Of a stretch of 64,000 nt of DNA, positions 44,430 through 53,100 are shown piece by piece (the stretch's first letter is position 1; each line of letters starts with the position of its first letter). The stretch is from Sulfitobacter noctilucae (GTDB lineage Bacteria > Pseudomonadota > Alphaproteobacteria > Rhodobacterales > Rhodobacteraceae). The notes under the pieces were generated by a model. The model saw nothing but the letters and a program-made list of their open reading frames with translations, made no database searches and had not been told where the DNA came from. Where the stretch lies: positions 1-64,000 of the forward strand of contig NZ_JASC01000004.1 of the NCBI RefSeq assembly GCF_000622365.1, written 5' to 3'. The position numbers were made by a program, and so were the translations under genes.

Positions 44430-45785
44430 ATGAAAGATGACAATTTCCTCAAGGAACATAATGCCCGCAATCTTTGGCATCCGATGACCCATCCTGCTGA
44501 CAGCCTTGCCAACCCGCCTGACATCATCGTAGGCGGCGAAGGGGTCGAGATCATCGATATTGACGGGCACCGCACCGTGGATGCGGTCGGCGGGCTTTGG
44601 AACGTGAATCTGGGCTATTCCTGCGCGCCGGTAAAACAGGCCATTGCCACGCAACTTGACGCTTTGCCCTACTATTCCATCTTTCGCGGCACCACCAATG
44701 ACGCGGTCATCGAGCTGAGCCAGATGCTCAAGGACTTTTTCGAGCCCGAAGGAATGACCCGTGCGTTCTTTACCTCTGGCGGGTCGGATTCAATCGAGAT
44801 CGCTTTGCGGCTGGCGCGGCAGTATCACAAAATCAGGGGCGAGGCCGGGCGCGTCAAATATCTTTCGCTGAAAAAAGGGTACCACGGCACGCATACGCTG
44901 GGTGCCAGCGTCAATGGGAATGCCAACTTCCGTAATATGTATGAGCCGATGATGCCCGGCTGCTACCACATTCCCGCCCCCTATACCTATCGCAACCCCT
45001 TCAACGAAACCGACCCTGAGCGGTTGGCGCAGTTGTGTCTTGCAGCGTTGGAAGACGAGATTGCCTTTCAGGGGGCCAACACCATCGCGGCCTTTATCAT
45101 GGAGCCGATCCTGGGCGCGGGCGGTGTGATCCCGCCGCATGCCTGCTTTATGCCTGGCGTGCGCGAGATCTGCGACAAGCACGGTATCTTGCTTGTGGCG
45201 GATGAAGTCATCACCGCGTTTGGCCGCACCGGCAGTTGGACGGGTTCGCGGCACTGGGGCGTGAAACCCGATATGATGTGTACCGCCAAGGCGATCACCA
45301 ACGGGTACTTCCCTTTCGGGGCGGCCATGATCAACGACAAGGTGGCAGAGGTGTTCGAGAAAGACACCAGCGGCATGGGGGCCATCGCTTCGGGCTATAC
45401 CTATTCGGGTCATCCTGTCGGCGCGGCGGCGGCGATTGCTTGTCTGAAAGAAACTGAGCGGCTTAAGGTCAAGGACAACGCAGGACTGCGCGGGACGCAG
45501 ATGTTCGAAGGCCTCACACGCCTGGCGCAGACCTATGATGTGATCGGGGACGTGCGCGGTGGCCACGGGTTGATGAGCGCGATCGAACTGGTCAGCGACC
45601 GCGGCACCAAGAAACCCGTGGACAAGAAGACCACCAATACCCTGCACCAAGCGACCTATGAGGCGGGTGCGATGATACGCATTTCCGGGCCGAATGTGAT
45701 CCTATCGCCGCCTCTGATCATCTCCGAAGCTCAGGTTGATGTGATACTGGCAGCACTGGATAAAGGATTGGCGGCGGTCAGTTAA
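44430..45785 (+). CDS. Class III omega-aminotransferase
   Basis: 451 residues from the ATG at 44430. PLP-binding Lys287 lies in CTAKAITNGYFPFG, with the cofactor Asp in LLVADEVITAFGRTG and the phosphate site in FTSGGSDSIE. The type is omega-amino acid:pyruvate or putrescine/diamine aminotransferase. It would convert a terminal primary amine to an aldehyde, feeding the aldehyde dehydrogenase at 35.6 kb. Last gene of the plus-strand operon. Confidence 0.9.
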   Translation: MKDDNFLKEHNARNLWHPMTHPADSLANPPDIIVGGEGVEIIDIDGHRTVDAVGGLWNVNLGYSCAPVKQAIATQLDALPYYSIFRGTTNDAVIELSQMLKDFFEPEGMTRAFFTSGGSDSIEIALRLARQYHKIRGEAGRVKYLSLKKGYHGTHTLGASVNGNANFRNMYEPMMPGCYHIPAPYTYRNPFNETDPERLAQLCLAALEDEIAFQGANTIAAFIMEPILGAGGVIPPHACFMPGVREICDKHGILLVADEVITAFGRTGSWTGSRHWGVKPDMMCTAKAITNGYFPFGAAMINDKVAEVFEKDTSGMGAIASGYTYSGHPVGAAAAIACLKETERLKVKDNAGLRGTQMFEGLTRLAQTYDVIGDVRGGHGLMSAIELVSDRGTKKPVDKKTTNTLHQATYEAGAMIRISGPNVILSPPLIISEAQVDVILAALDKGLAAVS

Positions 45786-45786
45786 G

Positions 45787-45825
45787 CCGCTTGCACCATT
45801 GCCGATATGATCACTATGCAAGCGG
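45787..45825. terminator. Inverted repeat closing the aminotransferase operon
   Basis: CCGCTTGCA (45787-45795) and TGCAAGCGG (45817-45825) pair perfectly across a 21-base loop, immediately after the stop and between convergent genes. The stem can be extended with a bulge by AAGC/GCTT. No T-run. Confidence 0.5.
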
Positions 45826-45874
45826 GGCTTGAGCGAACATCGGGCGCGAACTATGGCGGATGCGTCAACAAAGT

Positions 45875-46867
45875 CTAGGTCTTTGCCACATCCTGCCAAC
45901 CCGGCAGGGTCTGATCCAGAAAATCGCTGATTTCGGTCAGGCCCGCCGCTGCAAGCGCTGTCTGCATCTGGCGCATGACCCGTGGCATGAACCGCAAATA
46001 GCCCGGTTTGCCATCCCGCCTGTTCAGGCGCGGGAAAAGCCCCGCCAACCGCGTGTGCCGTTGTGCGCCCAGCAGGTGATAGCGGTGCATGATGTGCTCG
46101 GGCTCGCCAAGTTGCGCGGGTGCCTCTGCGATATACCGCGCCAGCATCGCCTCCTCCAACCCGGGGGCAAGATCGCGGCGCGCGTCTTGCAGGAGGGACA
46201 TCAGATCGTATTCGCCTGCCCCCCGCACCGCATCCTGAAAGTCGAGCAGTCCGCATCGGGCGATCCCGCGGCGGTCCGCCAACAGCATCAGGTTGTCGAT
46301 GTGAAAATCCCGCAGGACCAGAGCGGATTGATGCGCCTCAAGCGGCGTAAGGGCTTTGCGCCACAGCGCACGAAAGGCTTGGTCAAAATCGGGCACACTG
46401 ACTTCTGCGAAAAATTCGGGGATAAACCAGTGCGAAAAGATCGACAGCTCATCAAGCAGAAGCGAAGTATCAAAAACCGGTACATTTACCGCAGTCGCCT
46501 GCGGATGGCTGTGCAGATGCACCAGAGCGTCGATGGCCAGAGCGTAGAGAGCCGCCTCATCCCCGCCTGAATTAAGCAGGGTGCCATAGGTGCCGGTCCC
46601 GAAGTCTTCGATCAGGGCGACCCCCTGTGAGGGATCGGTCGCATGGACCACAGGTGCGCTTAGTCCAAGCGTCGCCAGATGCGCGGCCAGTCGGACAAAG
46701 GCGTCAAAACCAACAGGATCGGTCGGGTCCTCCATCAGCAAAAGGTTTTGCCCTTCAAGCCGTGAGTAGCGGCGCGCCGATGCGTCCGCTTGCAGCGGCA
46801 CCAAAGCGGCATCACCAAGACCTTGGTTTGCCAGAAAGCGGCTCTTGAGATCGGAAGTATCAGGCAT
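45875..46867 (-). CDS. amgK: AmgK-like sugar (N-acetylmuramate) kinase
   Basis: 330 residues of the aminoglycoside phosphotransferase fold. The catalytic loop is LRDFHIDNLMLL and the metal Asp lies in GLLDFQDAVRGAGEYDL. Sequence and length fit AmgK, the anomeric MurNAc/GlcNAc kinase of cell-wall recycling in proteobacteria. The usual partner MurU (nucleotidyltransferase) is not adjacent. A different small-molecule kinase role cannot be excluded. Confidence 0.7.
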   Translation of the reverse strand: MPDTSDLKSRFLANQGLGDAALVPLQADASARRYSRLEGQNLLLMEDPTDPVGFDAFVRLAAHLATLGLSAPVVHATDPSQGVALIEDFGTGTYGTLLNSGGDEAALYALAIDALVHLHSHPQATAVNVPVFDTSLLLDELSIFSHWFIPEFFAEVSVPDFDQAFRALWRKALTPLEAHQSALVLRDFHIDNLMLLADRRGIARCGLLDFQDAVRGAGEYDLMSLLQDARRDLAPGLEEAMLARYIAEAPAQLGEPEHIMHRYHLLGAQRHTRLAGLFPRLNRRDGKPGYLRFMPRVMRQMQTALAAAGLTEISDFLDQTLPGWQDVAKT

Positions 46868-46930
46868 GTGGGTAAGGGCTTTCGCAGAATATGGAGCGAA
46901 AGAACGATTTTAGCGGCATCGCGTCAACCG

Positions 46931-47728
46931 CTACTGCTGAACCTGAACGGTGACCACCATCGCTTCGTCAGATGGCCCCAATCGCATGCCCGAAATGGGT
47001 GCCGCATCGGCCGCATCGCGGCCAATCGCCAGACGCACATATCTTTCATCGGGTGCAACCGCGTTTGACACATCAAAGCCGACCCAGCCCAGCCCATCTA
47101 CATGCGCCTCGGCCCAGGCATGGCTGGCATCCTGATCCACCCGGTCGTCCATCAAAAGATAGCCGCTGACATAGCGGGCGGGCACCCCCGCAGCGCGGGC
47201 GGCGGCGATGAAAATATTCGCATGGTCCTGACAGACGCCCGCCGCCACTGCCAGCGCCTGTTCCGCCGTTGTGGTGGCATCGGTTTTGCCGAACGCATAG
47301 GGCACAGCCTTGATCACTGCGGAAGAGAGCGCATGTAGACCGTTCAACACCGTGTCCGCACCCTGCACAATGCTGACAAATGGTTCGACCGCTGCGCCGA
47401 CGGTGGTCAGCGGTGTCACTTGTTGAAAATGCCAAAGTGGCGCCCGCCCGTAGACACTACCGAAAACACCGGATGTATCAGACGTCTCAACCTGTCCTTC
47501 GACGCGCACAACCAGATCGGTGCCGCCGATGTCGGTGCTGATCAGATCGACATGGTTGCCGTAATGATCCGAATACCCGCATTCGATCTTGCCGCCCTCA
47601 ACCTCAAGCGCCCAGCTGCTGACGGTTTGCACAGCAGAAGACAACGGCCGCAACCGCAGCTTTTCCAAGGCATAATCGACGGGCCGGTCATAGGTGTACC
47701 GGGTTTCATGGCGGATTTTCAGCAGCAT
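46931..47728 (-). CDS. Transglutaminase-like cysteine protease
   Basis: 265 residues. An N-terminal beta domain (KIRHETRYTYDRPVDYALEK) precedes the transglutaminase core, with Cys in AAGVCQDHANIF, His in ASHAWAEAHVDG and Asp in GWVGFDVSNAV. It belongs to the bacterial group always found with the ATP-grasp and alpha-E genes, as here, and its ATG directly follows the alpha-E stop. It probably processes or cleaves a peptide made by its partners. Confidence 0.87.
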   Translation of the reverse strand: MLLKIRHETRYTYDRPVDYALEKLRLRPLSSAVQTVSSWALEVEGGKIECGYSDHYGNHVDLISTDIGGTDLVVRVEGQVETSDTSGVFGSVYGRAPLWHFQQVTPLTTVGAAVEPFVSIVQGADTVLNGLHALSSAVIKAVPYAFGKTDATTTAEQALAVAAGVCQDHANIFIAAARAAGVPARYVSGYLLMDDRVDQDASHAWAEAHVDGLGWVGFDVSNAVAPDERYVRLAIGRDAADAAPISGMRLGPSDEAMVVTVQVQQ

Positions 47729-48670
47729 CTAGCGCGTGAACCTGTAATCATTTTCAATCTGTTGACCCAGCCTCGCCACGTCCTGAAGGATCGAGGTTAT
47801 GAATTCGTGAAGGCCTTCTTCGAAAATCGCATTGATGTCCCGATCCTTGAGCCGCGCCCGAAGCGCACGGGCCATATCATAGCTTGGCATCGGCATATCA
47901 TATTCCTCGGCTAGTTGGCCAAGGTTATCGACAATTTGCCCGGCGCTGAACGCGAGAGATCGCGGCATGCGTCGGTCTAGGATCAGAAAGGATGCGATGC
48001 TTGTGGCATTGAACTCTGAATCGACGGCCCAGCGGAACGACCGATGCGCCGACACGGACCTGAGCAGAGTTTCCCATTGGACGTTATCCATGCTGCTGCC
48101 CACAAAGGACGGCGCAGGCAGGAGGGAATAATATTTCACGTCGATGATCCGCGCCGTGCTATCGGCCCGCTCAATGAAGGTGCCCAAACGGCAGAAATCA
48201 TAAAGGTCGTTGCGCAGCATTGTGCCATGCAAGGCACCGCGCACCAGCCCGGACTGCTGTCGGATGGTGGCCAACACGTCGGGCAATTCTGTTTCTTCGA
48301 CAGGCTCCTTCAGAACCTCGTTGAACAGCATCCAGGTTTCGTTCACAGCCAACCAGACTTCGGTCGTCAGCGCCGTGCGCACCATACGGGCATTATTCCG
48401 CGCCTGTTTCATTACAGACAGGACAGAGCTGGGGTTGTCGGTATCGCGCAGCAGGAAATCCGTCACCCGCGCACTATCGTATCCATCGTGTTTGTTCTCA
48501 TAGGCCTGACGCACGGCAGAGGTCGTTATCACGGATCGCCATTCCGCCTCGGCATCGCTTGACCGGGTCAGTGCGATGCGAAAGCCAGCCTCGATTAGTC
48601 GGGCCGTATTCTCCGCCCGCTCCAGAAAGCGGAACATCCAGTACAGGCCACCTGCGGTTTTACCCAGCAT
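47729..48670 (-). CDS. Alpha-E domain protein (DUF403)
   Basis: 313 residues from the ATG at 48670, starting MLGKTAGGLYWMFRFLERAE, the typical alpha-E N-terminus. It is all-helical in appearance. It lies between the ATP-grasp and transglutaminase genes with no spacing. In known genome contexts the three form a predicted peptide ligation and processing system, but its biochemistry is not settled. Confidence 0.88.
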   Translation of the reverse strand: MLGKTAGGLYWMFRFLERAENTARLIEAGFRIALTRSSDAEAEWRSVITTSAVRQAYENKHDGYDSARVTDFLLRDTDNPSSVLSVMKQARNNARMVRTALTTEVWLAVNETWMLFNEVLKEPVEETELPDVLATIRQQSGLVRGALHGTMLRNDLYDFCRLGTFIERADSTARIIDVKYYSLLPAPSFVGSSMDNVQWETLLRSVSAHRSFRWAVDSEFNATSIASFLILDRRMPRSLAFSAGQIVDNLGQLAEEYDMPMPSYDMARALRARLKDRDINAIFEEGLHEFITSILQDVARLGQQIENDYRFTR

Positions 48671-48671
48671 A

Positions 48672-50096
48672 TTAGTCCCCCAAGACCCAAGTGTCTTTGG
48701 TGCCGCCGCCCTGGCTTGAGTTGACGACAAGGCTCCCTTCGGTCAGCGCCACACGGGTCAGGCCGCCGGGAATGATGTTCACCCCCGTGGGCGACACCAG
48801 CGCAAAGGGGCGCAGGTCAACATGGCGCGGGGCCAGCCCGCTTTCGGTAAAGATCGGTACGGTAGACAGCGATAGCGTGGGCTGAGCAATATAATTGCCG
48901 GGGCGGGCACGCAGTTTATCCGCGAAATCAGCAAGCTCTTGTTTCGATGCTGCAGGCCCGACCAACATGCCATAGCCCCCAGATCCGTGGACTTCCTTGA
49001 CCACCAGATCGGCGAGGTTATCGAGTACATATTGCAGCGATTGCGGCTCTGAACAGCGGTGTGTTTCGACGTTCTTCAGTATCGCTCGGTCGCCGGTGTA
49101 AAATTCGACGATCTGCGGCATGTAGCTGTAAATCGCCTTGTCATCAGCGACGCCCGTGCCCGGCGCATTTGCGATGGCAATATTACCAGCGCGGTAGACA
49201 TCCATAATGCCCGGCACGCCCAGCAGCGAATTTGGATTGAAGGTCAGCGGATCCAGGAATTCATCGTCCACCCGGCGATAAAGCACGTCAATCACCTTGT
49301 AACCCTTGGTGGTGCGCATGGCGATATGGCCACCCACCACCCGCAGGTCATGCCCTTCGACCAACTCCACCCCCATCTGGTCGGCCAGAAAGCTGTGTTC
49401 GTAATAAGCCGAGTTATGGATACCGGGCGTCAGCACCGCGACACAGGGCCGCCCGCCGCAAGACTTGGGCGCGGAGCCTTCCAACGACCGGCGCAGCTCT
49501 TTGGGATAGTCGCTGACCGGCTGCACTTTGACTTTGCTGAACAATTCGGGGAACATTTTCAGCATCGTTTCGCGATTTTCCAGCATATAACTGACGCCAG
49601 AAGGGGTTCGCGCATTGTCTTCCAAGACAAAGAAATCATCCTCGCCCGTGCGCACAATGTCAGTGCCAACGATATGGGTGTAAACGCCACCCGGCGGGCT
49701 GAAGTCGATCATCTGCGGCAGGAAAGCGTCATTCTTAGCGATCAACTCCATCGGGACAATGCCCGCACGGATGATCTCTTGCCGGTTATAGATATCGTGC
49801 AAAAATGCGTTGATAGCACGGACGCGCTGGTCGATCCCCTTGGCCAGTTTGGTCCATTCGCGCGACGACAGGATACGGGGCACCAGATCGAAAGGAATCA
49901 GGCGTTCCTCGGCATCAGTCTGGCCGTAGACATTAAAGGTAATGCCGGTGCTGCGAAAAAACGCTTCGGCTTCGCTCGTTTTTTTCGCCAACCGTTCGTT
50001 GTTCTGTTTGGCAAACCAGTCGCCGTATGTGGCGTATGGATAACGTGGGCCATCCGGACCCTGCATTTCATCGAAAGGTGAAGGTTTGCCTATCAT
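48672..50096 (-). CDS. Circularly permuted ATP-grasp ligase (DUF404/DUF407)
   Basis: 474 residues. Conserved blocks are FLHDIYNRQEIIRAGIVP, FFVLEDNARTPSGVSYML, VGGHIAMRTTKGY and LVVKEVHGSGGYGMLVGP. The family is a permuted ATP-grasp that should form an amide bond from a carboxylate and an amine. First gene of the ATP-grasp / alpha-E / transglutaminase operon; the promoter should lie in 50097-50231. Confidence 0.9.
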   Translation of the reverse strand: MIGKPSPFDEMQGPDGPRYPYATYGDWFAKQNNERLAKKTSEAEAFFRSTGITFNVYGQTDAEERLIPFDLVPRILSSREWTKLAKGIDQRVRAINAFLHDIYNRQEIIRAGIVPMELIAKNDAFLPQMIDFSPPGGVYTHIVGTDIVRTGEDDFFVLEDNARTPSGVSYMLENRETMLKMFPELFSKVKVQPVSDYPKELRRSLEGSAPKSCGGRPCVAVLTPGIHNSAYYEHSFLADQMGVELVEGHDLRVVGGHIAMRTTKGYKVIDVLYRRVDDEFLDPLTFNPNSLLGVPGIMDVYRAGNIAIANAPGTGVADDKAIYSYMPQIVEFYTGDRAILKNVETHRCSEPQSLQYVLDNLADLVVKEVHGSGGYGMLVGPAASKQELADFADKLRARPGNYIAQPTLSLSTVPIFTESGLAPRHVDLRPFALVSPTGVNIIPGGLTRVALTEGSLVVNSSQGGGTKDTWVLGD

Positions 50097-50231
50097 GCAC
50101 CTAATCTATCGCAATTCGGTGGTGTGACAATGATCCCCTTCTAAACTAGAGGCATTTGACAGGGACTGCCTGTATTTTGTGCGAAGGTGCTGGATGGTGA
50201 CCGGATCAGGCGCGCAGATGCACCTGTGCGC

Positions 50232-51089
50232 TCAGTGAATTTTGATCGGCAACAGCACACATTCTGAGTAGAGCATGTCGATCTCGGAAGGATCCAGAAG
50301 GCCGGGCTGGCAGTAACGGGGCGTGGCGAACTGGCGGACCTCGTCGGGGACGATACCGGGTGCCGCAAATCGGCGATCCAGCGACAGGATCGCGGCGGTT
50401 GCGGGCAGGACGACCGATGCAATTTCGGCAGCATATTTTGCAAAAAGAGGCTGATCACCCAGGTACATGATCTCGTGGGTAACGAATTCATCGTTCTTTT
50501 GCTGTGGGTAGACGACCATCGCGACCAATCCCTCTGGCGTGTCAATCGCCAGATGACGCAGACGCAGGCCCTGATGGTCCTCTATGATTTTGCGATCTTT
50601 GCGGTTTAACCTGTCGGCAATGGTCAGTGCATTTTCGTGCAGTGTAAACCCTGCCGCCGCGTCGCGCGGATGCCAGACCAGGCGTTCCGCATCCAATACG
50701 GTCAGGCCTGCGTTGACCAGCACCTTCACCGCCGCTTTGGCGGATGAGAAATTGGTCACCGTCACCGCCGGGTCAGAGGTTGCCAGCTTGATCATCTTCT
50801 GGCCGATGCCCTGCCCGCGATATTCTTTGAGCACATACCAGGAGGTCATATCCGCCGTGGTGCGACGTCCGGCGCTGGTGATGCGTTCGGCATAGACCAA
50901 GCCCAGCACACCGATCATACGGCCTGCGTCCCGCACGATGATCGCATAGCGGCCCTCAGGCCCGCACCACCGTCCAGCGAGCAAGGTGCGCCATCCCTCG
51001 ATATCCCACTTGGCCCGAACAAAGACGTCGTTCATGAACTGTGCGACTTCCTCGCGTTCATCTGGGCGGGCATAGGCGATATCAAGCAT
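50232..51089 (-). CDS. GNAT-family N-acetyltransferase
   Basis: 285 residues from the ATG at 51089. The acetyl-CoA loop is visible as LKEYRGQGIGQKMIK. About 120 further residues (EDHQGLRLRHLAIDTPEG onward) are not typical of the basic GNAT fold, so this is an extended or two-domain form. The longer frame up to 51677 only reads across the upstream gene in the wrong frame. It overlaps the deacetylase-like gene by 8 bases, so the two are coupled, possibly modifying a surface sugar or capsule. Confidence 0.75.
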   Translation of the reverse strand: MLDIAYARPDEREEVAQFMNDVFVRAKWDIEGWRTLLAGRWCGPEGRYAIIVRDAGRMIGVLGLVYAERITSAGRRTTADMTSWYVLKEYRGQGIGQKMIKLATSDPAVTVTNFSSAKAAVKVLVNAGLTVLDAERLVWHPRDAAAGFTLHENALTIADRLNRKDRKIIEDHQGLRLRHLAIDTPEGLVAMVVYPQQKNDEFVTHEIMYLGDQPLFAKYAAEIASVVLPATAAILSLDRRFAAPGIVPDEVRQFATPRYCQPGLLDPSEIDMLYSECVLLPIKIH

Positions 51090-51855
51090 TGGTTTGCTCC
51101 CTGACCAACGGATCAATGGCGATCCAGTCGGCGCGATTGTTGTGGGACAGACGCGCGGCAAGGGCATCGCAGAACTCCCAAACCACCTCCGGGGTTTGCA
51201 GATGGTGGGTGACCAGCCCTGTTGCTTCGTCCTTGTCAGCAAGGCCTGTGCGGCGTTCTCGGAGGTGCGTGACACATTGCTCAAGCGTCTTGGCCTCGCC
51301 CGCGAATTGCGCGTCGGGCCGCCAGCGCAGCGGTTCGATATGGCCGTTGATCTGGTGCAAGCCGGAAGGATGCTGGCGCAGGCTGCGCCGGTCAAAACCC
51401 GAAAGCGCGAGATAGCCCCAGTCCGAAAGATGCGGCACCACTTGATCACCGATGCGGTTCCACGGCGGCACAAAGATTGGCGTAAGACGTGGCAAGGCTG
51501 CAGCCTGCATCCGTCGCCAGCCCTCGCGCAGGTCCGTTTCCTGCAGCGCCAGATCACGCGATACGCCCACTTCGGAGGCGCGCAAGCCTTTGGGTTCGTG
51601 GTTTTTATGAGCAAAGCCGTGCTGCATGGACCAGACATGCGGCGCGGTTTCCAACAGGGGCGCAAGCCCCGGATCAATCTGCGCGGGGATCACGGCCAGA
51701 TGCAAAGGTGCACCGTATTTCCCACTCAAACCAATCAAGCGGCGCAATGCATCGGTGGGTGCTTCCGTGTCGTCGTCGCGCCACCAGAACGTGGGCCGTT
51801 CACCCGCTGCCCGCCACAGCTCCAACTCGGTCTCAAGATCTTGCCACGTCGCCAT
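51082..51855 (-). CDS. Polysaccharide deacetylase-like protein
   Basis: 257 residues. NodB-type features are the Asp motif in FWWRDDDTEAP, a barrel strand LHLAVIPAQID, the His region MQHGFAHKNH and a C-terminal strand PIFVPPWNRIG. It resembles the predicted deacetylase group found in alphaproteobacterial surface-sugar loci. No signal peptide is obvious, so the substrate may be a cytoplasmic sugar precursor. Coupled to the GNAT gene. Confidence 0.72.
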   Translation of the reverse strand: MATWQDLETELELWRAAGERPTFWWRDDDTEAPTDALRRLIGLSGKYGAPLHLAVIPAQIDPGLAPLLETAPHVWSMQHGFAHKNHEPKGLRASEVGVSRDLALQETDLREGWRRMQAAALPRLTPIFVPPWNRIGDQVVPHLSDWGYLALSGFDRRSLRQHPSGLHQINGHIEPLRWRPDAQFAGEAKTLEQCVTHLRERRTGLADKDEATGLVTHHLQTPEVVWEFCDALAARLSHNNRADWIAIDPLVREQTNA

Positions 51856-52039
51856 GCTTGAATATGCCTTTTGGTTTGATCCCAGTCGGGCAGGTGCATT
51901 CCATAGAAACCCGTCTTTGTCGATATGCGCTTTGCCCGCTCACCCGCCCATCACGTTTTAAAGAGAAGCGGAACCATCCCCTTGGCGGCGTCGTTTCTAG
52001 GCCCAGATTTCAAACAAACAACACCAAAGGATAAGAACT

Positions 52040-52432
52040 ATGCAAAGCAAATTCTTGATGGCGCTGCCCTTCGTCGCCCTTGCCGCGACAGCCAATGCGC
52101 AGACCTACACAGCCCAGAACAAGGTTGAAGTCACCCCCGTCACCAACAGCAGTTTTTCAGTACCTTCGTCCGGTCGGTATGGGGCACAAGGTACATGGTG
52201 TGCTGCTGCCGATTATGCGATGCGGGTTCTGGGCCAGTCCGGCACGACGCGGGTTTATATTCAGCAAGCAAAAGCCGCGAACAGCGGTCCGGTGACCTTT
52301 GGCCTCGACCCTGGCACCGCCGCACCGCAGTCGGTGTTCAGCGTTGGCGCTTCGCTGGATGTGCCCGGCTCCAACCTCTCAATCGACCACGCAATCCAGT
52401 TCTGCCGCACGATCTCGCGCAGCTCTCCATAA
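52040..52432 (+). CDS. Small exported protein of unknown function
   Basis: 130 residues with a signal peptide (MQSKFLMALPFVALAATANAQ). The mature part has two cysteines (GTWCAAADYAM and IQFCRTIS) that could form a disulfide, and is rich in Thr, Ser and Val. I do not recognise the family; similar short exported proteins occur in Rhodobacteraceae. It stands alone between minus-strand genes. Confidence 0.7.
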   Translation: MQSKFLMALPFVALAATANAQTYTAQNKVEVTPVTNSSFSVPSSGRYGAQGTWCAAADYAMRVLGQSGTTRVYIQQAKAANSGPVTFGLDPGTAAPQSVFSVGASLDVPGSNLSIDHAIQFCRTISRSSP

Positions 52433-52448
52433 CACGACACTGAGCCAG

Positions 52449-53090
52449 TCAGCGTGCCAGCTGGCTGGCCTCACGCGCCAAGGCTTCGATCTGATCCCAG
52501 TCGCCTGCGGCCACCAGATCGGAGGGGCAGACCCAGCTGCCGCCCGCGCAGATGACATTGGGCTGGGCCAAATAATCGGGCGCGTTCTTTGGGTTCACAC
52601 CTCCCGTGGGGCAAAACGTGATTTGCGGCAGCGGACCGCCGATCCCTTTAAGAGCCGGTACACCGCCCGACGCTTCTGCAGGGAAAAATTTCAGCACATC
52701 ATAACCGCGTTCCAGCAGCGCCATCGCCTCGGACGCGGTAGCAGCACCGGGCAGCATCGGCAAGCTGGCGGCTTCGGCAGCGTCCAGCAACGCAGGCGTA
52801 GACCCCGGAGAGACACCAAAGGTTGCGCCGGCTTTGACCGCTGCCGTGACGTCCGCAGGGGTTACGAGGGTACCCGCGCCGACATGTCCCCCTTCGACCG
52901 ATGCCATTTCGGTGATGACATCTAGTGCTGCGGGGGTGCGCAGGGTCACTTCAAGCACCGGGAGACCACCCCGCACCAGCGCTTCGGCGAGCGGGCGGGC
53001 ATGGGCCACATCATGCACCACAAGCACCGGAATGATTGGCGCAAGAGCACAAAGCTTGCGGGTTTCGACAGAGCGATTGCGTTCAGTCAT
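52449..53090 (-). CDS. eda: KDPG aldolase (2-keto-3-deoxy-6-phosphogluconate aldolase)
   Basis: 213 residues from the ATG at 53090. Class I aldolase motifs are GLPVLEVTLRTP (catalytic Glu), GAGTLVTPADV and the Schiff-base Lys in YDVLKFFPAEASGG. It splits KDPG to pyruvate and glyceraldehyde 3-phosphate, the last Entner-Doudoroff step. It lies 10 bases after edd, in the same operon. Confidence 0.93.
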   Translation of the reverse strand: MTERNRSVETRKLCALAPIIPVLVVHDVAHARPLAEALVRGGLPVLEVTLRTPAALDVITEMASVEGGHVGAGTLVTPADVTAAVKAGATFGVSPGSTPALLDAAEAASLPMLPGAATASEAMALLERGYDVLKFFPAEASGGVPALKGIGGPLPQITFCPTGGVNPKNAPDYLAQPNVICAGGSWVCPSDLVAAGDWDQIEALAREASQLAR

Positions 53091-53100
53091 AGCGTTTTCC

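Noticed and set aside
50232-51677. A 481-codon acetyltransferase with a long N-terminal extension
   Set aside because: The extra part is the wrong frame of the deacetylase-like gene; the GNAT protein begins at 51089.
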